From Methanothrix harundinacea (GTDB lineage Archaea; Halobacteriota; Methanosarcinia; Methanotrichales; Methanotrichaceae), in the NCBI GenBank assembly GCA_002502785.1, contig DAQG01000079.1, forward strand, positions 1-25,500: a stretch of DNA of 25,500 nucleotides, read 5' to 3'. Shown piece after piece: positions 20,719 to 25,500 of this stretch. The translations under genes were made by a program, and so were the position numbers. Position 1 is the first letter of the stretch, and each line of letters opens with the position of its first letter. The notes beneath the pieces were generated by a model, which was given only the letters and a program-made list of their open reading frames with translations, did not search any database and was not told the DNA's origin.

Positions 20719-21810
20719 TTACGTTGCGGCGGCTGCATCAGCTTGTTTTTCTGCGCCGCCAATTGCTGGAATGGTGATGGCAAACTCGTCCTCCGGGGTC
20801 CAGATCAGCGCCCTCCACTCGGCATCAGCATGGTCATCGTAGACGGTCACCAGGAGATAGCCGAAGTCGACATCGTTGTGATACTCAAGCACCACAGAGC
20901 TGTCGTTATAGGTCCTGTTCCAGGACTGGCTCGGGAACGGGGCACCGCAGGAGCCCGCAAGAACCTGCTGGACTTCGGTTCCAGCGCCCGACTCGTCTCG
21001 GACGCGGGCCCTGTTGTAGAAGTGGTCGTGGCCGCAGAAGTACATCTGACACCCGGCTTTTCTGATGCTCTCCCAGAAGGCGTCCCGTTCATCAGGGTAG
21101 ACTGCCAGGCAATCTGGGTGGTTCACTTCGAAGGCGGGCTCATGGCCGAAGACGAATACGTAGGGTTTGCTGCTATTTGCAAGCTGCTCATCCAGCCAAG
21201 CTTGATTTACCCTGTGGGGACGAACGTACTGGTCAAGCCCGATGAAAAGGGCGTTTTCGTGCTCGAAGCTGTAGGTCAGGTACTCCTCGCCCTCGGGACC
21301 GCTGTCTTTGAGCCCATATTCGCTGAGGTTGCCTTCGAAGGCCACCAAATACGCCTCCTTCAAAGCGGGATCTGAAATCGGATCGTAAGGATAAGGAGGA
21401 TCTGGATATGGCAGGGGACCGTCTTCGTGATTGCCTCTGACTGTGTAGACCTCGATCCCTGCCTCGTAGACCGGTCCAATCGCCCTTTTCCAGTTTTCGA
21501 ACTGGTCGGCGTAGGTGGTGCTCCCGTTCTGGCACCAGCCGTTGACCATGTCCCCGGGGAAGATGACGAGGTCGCACTTCTCGTCCGCCACCGACCTTGC
21601 GATCAGCTTTACGATGACGTCGTTGATCCCGGACTTGGCAGTCGTATTATTGTTGTCGCCTCTGGTGTCGCAGACCACGGCAAAGGTCCAGTAACCGCCA
21701 CCGTTAGAATCTGACGTATCGTCCACGAACAACCTCTCCCCTGCAAACGAGAAGGCTGCAACGAATAGGCATAGCCCGATAAAGGCTAACCCAAATGAAT
21801 CGCGCTTCAT
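20719..21810 (-). CDS. Secreted calcineurin-like metallophosphoesterase
   Basis: A 363-residue exported phosphoesterase with a binuclear metal site. An N-terminal signal peptide (SFGLAFIGLCLFVAAFSFAG) is followed by the metallophosphoesterase motifs in order: VVCDTRGD (D48), GDMVNG (D87), GNHED (N127, H128), GHEP (H223) and GHDH (H261, H263). The first motif has Asp-x-Arg where many members have Asp-x-His, a variant known in secreted members. The C-terminal part (AEWRALIWTPEDEFAI) looks like an added beta region. The ATG at 21810 follows GAGGTATAAG; a TATA-like TATTTAAAAA lies about 30 bases upstream. Substrate unknown; it may act on extracellular phosphoesters. Confidence 0.88.
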   Translation of the reverse strand: MKRDSFGLAFIGLCLFVAAFSFAGERLFVDDTSDSNGGGYWTFAVVCDTRGDNNNTTAKSGINDVIVKLIARSVADEKCDLVIFPGDMVNGWCQNGSTTYADQFENWKRAIGPVYEAGIEVYTVRGNHEDGPLPYPDPPYPYDPISDPALKEAYLVAFEGNLSEYGLKDSGPEGEEYLTYSFEHENALFIGLDQYVRPHRVNQAWLDEQLANSSKPYVFVFGHEPAFEVNHPDCLAVYPDERDAFWESIRKAGCQMYFCGHDHFYNRARVRDESGAGTEVQQVLAGSCGAPFPSQSWNRTYNDSSVVLEYHNDVDFGYLLVTVYDDHADAEWRALIWTPEDEFAITIPAIGGAEKQADAAAAT

Positions 21811-22124
21811 CTTATACCTCGAAAATCTGCTTTACGTTTTTTTAAATACCATATTCCAACCGATTCCTCCGTCATCTCAAAGCACCTTCATTTATTATCG
21901 GAGATGTACAGCTCTACTGAAATTCTTTTGTATTAGTAATTTGAGGTCTTAATAGGAAGATGAGGACCACGTCTACCGATGAACGAATATTTCGGCATAA
22001 ATCGAGGAGAAGCCTCCGCAGTTTTTCAGACCAAAGGTCACGCCCTGATCAGTATCCTCTGATTTATCAGAAAAGCTTAAATAATCAGAAATCACTGTAA
22101 CGGACGCGAACAGAGGCGGCGACT
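21811..22124. other. Divergent spacer between phosphoesterase and AbrB genes
   Basis: Holds the phosphoesterase promoter on the left and the AbrB promoter with its palindrome on the right (22058-22085). No gene is seen in between. Confidence 0.5.
22058..22085 (+). promoter_or_regulatory. Operator-like palindrome and TATA box before the AbrB gene
   Basis: TCTGAT-TT-ATCAGA (22058-22071) is a perfect 6+6 inverted repeat ending four bases before the TATA box CTTAAATAAT (22076-22085), which is about 40 bases before the GTG start. This is the position expected for a repressor or activator of the arsM locus. Confidence 0.55.
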
Positions 22125-22436
22125 GTGACACCTGAAGATGAGAAGCATGAGGAGGATGGGATGCGTGAGAGAGAAGCCTGCTGCAATCCGGGGGAATCGA
22201 GTTGCTGCAAAGTGGAATCGATCGTAAGCGTGGACGAGAGAGGGCAGATGGTTCTTCCAAAGGACGTCCGTGAGAAGGCGAAGATCCGGCCGGGTGAGAA
22301 GCTGGCAGTGGTGAGCATGAAGAATCAGGACGGCGAGATCTGCTGTCTCTCCTTGATAAAGGCCGAGGAGCTTGAGGGCATGGTGAAGTCGATGCTCGGG
22401 CCCGTCATGAACGACGTCTTCAAGACGCAGATATGA
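22125..22436 (+). CDS. AbrB/SpoVT-type regulator with cysteine-rich N-terminus
   Basis: A 103-residue protein with a swapped-hairpin AbrB DNA-binding domain (SIVSVDERGQMVLPKDVREK, then IRPGEKLAVVS). Ahead of it are the cysteines EACCNPGESSCCKVES, and a further CC pair occurs in GEICCLSLIK; these could bind arsenite or another thiophilic metal. Close relatives are, as I recall, found next to hgcAB or arsM-type genes. It is followed by the ArsM-like gene on the same strand, so a metal-sensing role in that unit is the natural guess. GTG 22125 is taken as the start; an in-frame ATG at 22161 would still keep the cysteines. Confidence 0.8.
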   Translation: MTPEDEKHEEDGMREREACCNPGESSCCKVESIVSVDERGQMVLPKDVREKAKIRPGEKLAVVSMKNQDGEICCLSLIKAEELEGMVKSMLGPVMNDVFKTQI

Positions 22437-22456
22437 CGAAATTTAATTTTAGGAAT

Positions 22457-22474
22457 TCGATAAAATTTTATCGA
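22457..22474. promoter_or_regulatory. 18-bp perfect palindrome before arsM
   Basis: TCGATAAAATTTTATCGA is an uninterrupted palindrome ending 10 bases before the arsM ATG, just before its ribosome site (GGTGAGGAT). It is probably an operator, and with its AT-rich core may overlap an internal promoter. Confidence 0.6.
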
Positions 22475-22484
22475 TGGTGAGGAT

Positions 22485-23306
22485 ATGAAAGATCAGGAAG
22501 CTAAGAGAGTTGTGAAAGAGAGGTACGGCCGCGTTGCGAGAGTGGCAAGCTCGTGCTGCTGCTCTTCGAGCTGCTGCGGGACCGCAAAACCCGAGGAGAT
22601 CGGTAAAAAGATCGGCTATTCGGAGGAGGAGCTGGCTTCTGCCCCCACGGGTGCAAATCTTGGGCTGGGCTGCGGAAACCCCATCGCCCTGGCGTCGATC
22701 AGAGGAGGGGAGACTGTCCTGGACCTGGGGTCGGGCGCCGGCTTCGACTGCTTCCTCGCCTCAAAGAAGGTCGGCCCGAAGGGCAAGGTCATAGGCGTTG
22801 ACATGACCGAAGAGATGGTGGCGCGGGCCACGGCCAACGCCTCCGAGGGCGGCTACAAAAACGTGGAGTTCAGGCTGGGCGAGATCGAGAAGCTGCCCGT
22901 CGAGGACAGCTCCGTCGACCTGGTGATCTCAAACTGCGTCATAAACCTCGTGCCCGACAAGAAGACCGCCTTCAAAGAGGCCTATCGTGTGCTCAAGCCC
23001 GGTGGAAGGCTTATGGTCTCAGATATTGTTCTGCTGGAGGAACTGCCGGATTTCATCATAGAATCGGTCGAAGCCTACGTCGGCTGCGTTTCCGGGGCGG
23101 CGTTGAAGGGCGATTATCTGGACTCGATAGGATCGGCGGGGTTTGAGGACGTGAGGGTGATCGATGAATCGGAATTCTCTCTGGACTGTGTGACCTGTGA
23201 CCCGACGGGCGGGGCGATCCTGGATGGCCTAAACCTCTCAAACGAAAAGCTGAATGAGGTCGAGAGAACGATCGCCAGCATAAAGGTCACCGCTGTAAAG
23301 CCCTAG
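22485..23306 (+). CDS. arsM: Arsenite methyltransferase (ArsM-like)
   Basis: A 273-residue SAM-dependent methyltransferase that would turn As(III) into methylated, partly volatile forms. The SAM site is VLDLGSGAGFD (78-88). ArsM signatures are NLGLGCGNP (C63), the NCVINL motif (C151) and EAYVGCVSGAL (C201); C63 and C201 match two of the arsenic-binding cysteines known from CmArsM (C72, C174). The third is not obvious, as in many short archaeal forms. An unusual N-terminal cluster, SSCCCSSSCCG (residues 22-32), may help capture the metalloid. The ATG at 22485 follows GGTGAGGAT. The gene sits 48 bases after the AbrB-type regulator, with a palindrome between them. Confidence 0.87.
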   Translation: MKDQEAKRVVKERYGRVARVASSCCCSSSCCGTAKPEEIGKKIGYSEEELASAPTGANLGLGCGNPIALASIRGGETVLDLGSGAGFDCFLASKKVGPKGKVIGVDMTEEMVARATANASEGGYKNVEFRLGEIEKLPVEDSSVDLVISNCVINLVPDKKTAFKEAYRVLKPGGRLMVSDIVLLEELPDFIIESVEAYVGCVSGAALKGDYLDSIGSAGFEDVRVIDESEFSLDCVTCDPTGGAILDGLNLSNEKLNEVERTIASIKVTAVKP

Positions 23307-23310
23307 GCGC

Positions 23311-23418
23311 TATAGAGGATTTCGATTAACCTCCGGTCGAGTGCCTTCGTTTAAATACCCCTTAAATATGGATGGGCTAAATTTTGGGAATTATAGGGGT
23401 TTTTCGAAATCCTCTATA
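23311..23418. repeat. Long inverted-repeat structure between convergent genes
   Basis: TATAGAGGATTTCGA (23311-23325) is perfectly repeated in inverse at 23404-23418, and a nested pair AAATACCCC (23353-23361) / GGGGTTTTT (23396-23404) lies inside with one mismatch. It sits where arsM and the DUF473 gene converge. A two-way terminator is the simple reading; a structured RNA or miniature element is also possible. Confidence 0.55.
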
Positions 23419-23453
23419 AAATAATTAAATAAAATTGCAGGATGGCCTTCTGC

Positions 23454-23849
23454 TCATCCCGCATCGTAGTAGCAGACCTCGTCGACGTCCAGGACCATCG
23501 GCAATCCGAGCTTGAAGCTCTTCACGCTTCTCACTCGGCCGTGGCCCACCATCTGGAGCTGGACCCTTGCCGCCTGGGCCTCCCTCTCCTCGTAAAAGTC
23601 GGCTCCGGCCTGGACCATCTTGTGAGTCACCACCTGAATTTCCCTGATCTTCGTCAGCATCCCGCCGGTCCCGGTGACGATGTCGGGGCCGCTCGCCTCG
23701 GTCAGAAATATGACGTCTCCAGGGCTCAGGTGGAGGAGCGCCAAGAAGTTGTGAGGGCTCCTGATCTCGAGGGTCCTGATCCCGTTCGTTACCAGCTCCC
23801 TGATCACCTGTCTGGATATACCCGTAAGTGCAACGCATTTCATGACCAT
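23454..23849 (-). CDS. DUF473 family protein
   Basis: A 131-residue archaeal protein of DUF473. The family start KCVALTGISRQVIRELVTNG with EIRSPHN, then GDVIFLTEASGPDIVTGTGG, is clear. Function is unknown in the family. The start is taken as ATG 23849, whose A is shared with the TGA of the PAC2 gene (TGATG), a one-base overlap that implies translational coupling. A GTG at 23852 or an ATG at 23843 are alternatives. Being coupled to a proteasome chaperone homologue suggests a part in protein quality control, but that is inference from context only. Confidence 0.85.
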   Translation of the reverse strand: MVMKCVALTGISRQVIRELVTNGIRTLEIRSPHNFLALLHLSPGDVIFLTEASGPDIVTGTGGMLTKIREIQVVTHKMVQAGADFYEEREAQAARVQLQMVGHGRVRSVKSFKLGLPMVLDVDEVCYYDAG

Positions 23850-24586
23850 CACCCGTACATCGGGAACTGGAGTTCTTTCTTCCTCGGAACCTCTTCGGCA
23901 GAGGTGCTCGTAACCTGCTCTGCGAGCTTCTGCATCTGAAGCTCGATCTCTTCCGCCCTCCCCTCAAGCTCCGCCGTGTCGACGTTCAGGCCGTAGAGGG
24001 TGTTCAGCATCTTGACGGTGACCACCGCCGCCTTCGGGTCGGGAGCCATGCTGTGGGTCTCGCCCAAGAGGCATATCGCCGGCATCTTCCTCATTAGACA
24101 CTCGTTCATGACGCTTCCCGATATCCCAGATATCGTCCCGATCTCGAAGACCTCCACCTTATCCTTTATCCTCTCCAGCATCTCCTCGGTGGTGGCGGCG
24201 CCGAAGACACGCTGCTCTTCGCTCATTACCGTTATCCCGGCAAGACAGACCATCTCCTTCGCCCCGATCGACTCGACCCAGGATACGATCCCTCGGGCGA
24301 CGTCGTAAGAGGCTGCTGGGTGGACCGGTATGTCTGAACTTATCACCACCACCCCCAGATCCGCCTTCTCGTATATCCTCACAGGCATGTGGGCGACCCC
24401 ACCCACCAGGACCGATAACGGCGGGAAGAACCTCGAATCTATGGCGCCGAGGTAGTCCATCTCGAGCTTGTTGACGATATACTGGCTTGCGATGTTTCCG
24501 ATCAGCCCGATCCCGGGGAACCCCTCGATGACCACCGGGTTCTCGGATTTGGGCTTTTCAGCTCTGACCTGGACTTCGTCCGTCAT
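23849..24586 (-). CDS. PAC2 family proteasome assembly chaperone homologue
   Basis: A 245-residue PAC2-domain protein. These archaeal homologues of eukaryotic proteasome chaperones (PbaA/PbaB) help build or open the 20S proteasome. Family marks are VIEGFPGIGLIGNIASQYIV at the start, the SSDIPVHP strand, the IGTISGISG loop and CLLGETHSM. A coiled-coil-like helix rich in Glu, Gln and Leu (LEGRAEEIELQMQKLAEQV) follows near the end. The protein finishes in PMYG, which fits the HbYX motif (hydrophobic, Tyr, any residue) that PbaB and proteasomal ATPases use to dock in the alpha-ring pockets. ATG 24586. It is the first gene of a two-gene unit with DUF473. Confidence 0.9.
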   Translation of the reverse strand: MTDEVQVRAEKPKSENPVVIEGFPGIGLIGNIASQYIVNKLEMDYLGAIDSRFFPPLSVLVGGVAHMPVRIYEKADLGVVVISSDIPVHPAASYDVARGIVSWVESIGAKEMVCLAGITVMSEEQRVFGAATTEEMLERIKDKVEVFEIGTISGISGSVMNECLMRKMPAICLLGETHSMAPDPKAAVVTVKMLNTLYGLNVDTAELEGRAEEIELQMQKLAEQVTSTSAEEVPRKKELQFPMYG

Positions 24587-24962
24587 GAAAATATGTTTAC
24601 CATCTGATTGCTGATAAGAGCATCGCTCACCTCATTCAAAAATCCCGGCGAAATCGCTCAGATATCATGGATTCGAACGGATCGATCTATTGCAGCGGAG
24701 CAAAATTTTGAGTGGAATCCAAGATGACAAAACGAGAGAGATATCTAGCTGCACGGCGATAACGGGATCGAGAATTGCGATATCTCTTCCTGTTGCTGGG
24801 GGGGTCTCGCTTCGGTCGATGCCGATCATGGCCGATGGATGTGGAGATGATCAGGTGACAGAAGAAGGAGAAGAACGTGCAGGGCGGGCTAAAGAGAGCG
24901 AATCCTTCAAAAGCACGCTACTTCCAGTAATTCTGTGATTGATAATCGACCTTATAGTGGAT
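24587..24962. other. Divergent spacer
   Basis: No supported gene. A plus-strand frame ending at 24938 (acidic stretch DDQVTEEGEERAGRAKESES, from ATG 24819) lacks a ribosome site. The start regions of the PAC2 gene and of the membrane gene at 24963 lie at its two ends. Confidence 0.4.
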
Positions 24963-25500
24963 ATGTTCACCGGTCTCTCTGACTCAGCTAAGATGATGGT
25001 CATCGTCGGACTGGGTGTGGTCTACTCGGGAGCCGAGCTTGCTGGCAAGCGCCCAAAGAGGTTTCGCATATCCAACAGAGCGAAAAACCTAATGACGGTG
25101 GCTTTCCTCATCGCTGTCCTTCTTATCCTGATCGCTGCCGTCATCCTGGGGCTCAGCCTCTTGACCACGGCCTTCCTTGTGGGATGGACGATCCTCATGG
25201 CCTTCACCTTGCGCTTCGCTCAGGGAATCCCAGAAGGAAATGTCGTGCCCAAGGTGGCCCTGACCAGAATTGCGGCCTTCACCCTCGGCGCTGCCCTGAG
25301 CATCGGCGGGGCTCCTGTGGTCGATCAGCTCATGGAGGGTCCAGCCCACCTGACGATTGAAAACAACTGCGACCAGCATCTCGGATACGATCCGCTGGAT
25401 ATCAGCATTTCTCCCGGCGGATCCCAAACCCTGGAGGTCCCAGGCGTCACCTTAACCGTAGAGCATCGAGGAGATAGAATCTTACCCCTCTCCAAGATCT
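24963..25500 (+). CDS. Membrane protein of unknown function, 5' part
   Basis: A reading frame open from ATG 24963 to the end of the window (179 codons visible), so the 3' end is missing. The product starts MFTGLSDSAKMMVIVGLGVV. Strong helices are seen at about 46-62 (VAFLIAVLLILIAAVIL) and just after (LLTTAFLVGWTILMAFTL), and a weaker one at about 104-120 (AAFTLGAALSIGGAPVV). The last visible part (AHLTIENNCDQHLGYDPLDI...) looks like a beta-rich domain, probably outside the membrane. A basic patch (GKRPKRFRISNRAKN) precedes the helix pair and should face the cytosol. No family is recognised. A TATA-like CTTATAG ends a few bases before the ATG, too close to be its promoter. Confidence 0.7.
   Translation, partial: MFTGLSDSAKMMVIVGLGVVYSGAELAGKRPKRFRISNRAKNLMTVAFLIAVLLILIAAVILGLSLLTTAFLVGWTILMAFTLRFAQGIPEGNVVPKVALTRIAAFTLGAALSIGGAPVVDQLMEGPAHLTIENNCDQHLGYDPLDISISPGGSQTLEVPGVTLTVEHRGDRILPLSKI

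Noticed and set aside
24819..24938. 39-codon acidic plus-strand frame before the last gene
   Set aside because: No ribosome site and no recognised family, in a spacer where several short frames overlap.

Overview
The window looks like a chromosome segment of a methanogenic archaeon of the Methanosarcinales, most probably Methanothrix/Methanosaeta-like. This is inference from several gene families read together: DUF1699, DUF473, an archaeal PAC2 proteasome chaperone, the archaeal aminodideoxyheptulosonate synthase (AroA'), a separate pyruvate carboxylase B subunit, DUF11-type surface protein remnants and a Dbh/Dpo4-like polymerase. Promoters have archaeal TATA boxes, and many starts are TTG or GTG behind GGTGAT-type ribosome binding sites. 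Most of the window is GC-rich. Several islands are AT-rich or visibly decayed.

Layout. 1-3416 holds the 3' part of a Y-family DNA polymerase, a Bcp/PrxQ peroxiredoxin, a decayed DUF11-type surface protein gene and hisF. 3417-6641 is an accessory zone. It has three (perhaps four) broken copies of the C-terminal tail of a restriction-modification methyltransferase, all on the minus strand, interleaved with a 36-residue membrane microprotein, a TPR protein, a small unknown protein and a MazF-type toxin-antitoxin pair. 6642-9287 is a minus-strand tandem array of four DUF1699 paralogues. Each has its own promoter, three of the four share an upstream element at fixed spacing, and three share a hairpin across the stop codon. 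9288-12787 is a long spacer, a winged-helix regulator, pycB and argB. 13013-17379 (minus) encodes one ABC ATPase with three paralogous FtsX/MacB-type permeases. 17497-18294 (minus) is the AroA'-type synthase. 18374-19255 (minus) is an AT-rich island with a membrane protein followed by two tiny charged proteins that share a DDWD motif. 19377-21810 has a SIMPL-domain secreted protein, a four-helix membrane protein and a secreted metallophosphoesterase. 22125-23306 is a cysteine-containing AbrB-type regulator plus an arsenite-methyltransferase-like protein, with two palindromic operator candidates. 23454-24586 (minus) is a PAC2 chaperone with a DUF473 gene. A membrane protein gene begins at 24963 and runs off the window.

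How genes work together. PycB, ArgB, HisF and AroA' are housekeeping enzymes of anaplerosis and of arginine, histidine and aromatic amino-acid synthesis. The ABC genes form one compact cluster that appears to have grown by duplication of a permease together with its promoter. The AbrB and ArsM genes look like an arsenic (or other thiophilic metal) response unit. The most novel material is the DUF1699 array with its shared promoter architecture, the AT-rich island with the DDWD microproteins, the 36-residue membrane protein behind a duplicated promoter element, and the repeated methyltransferase tails.
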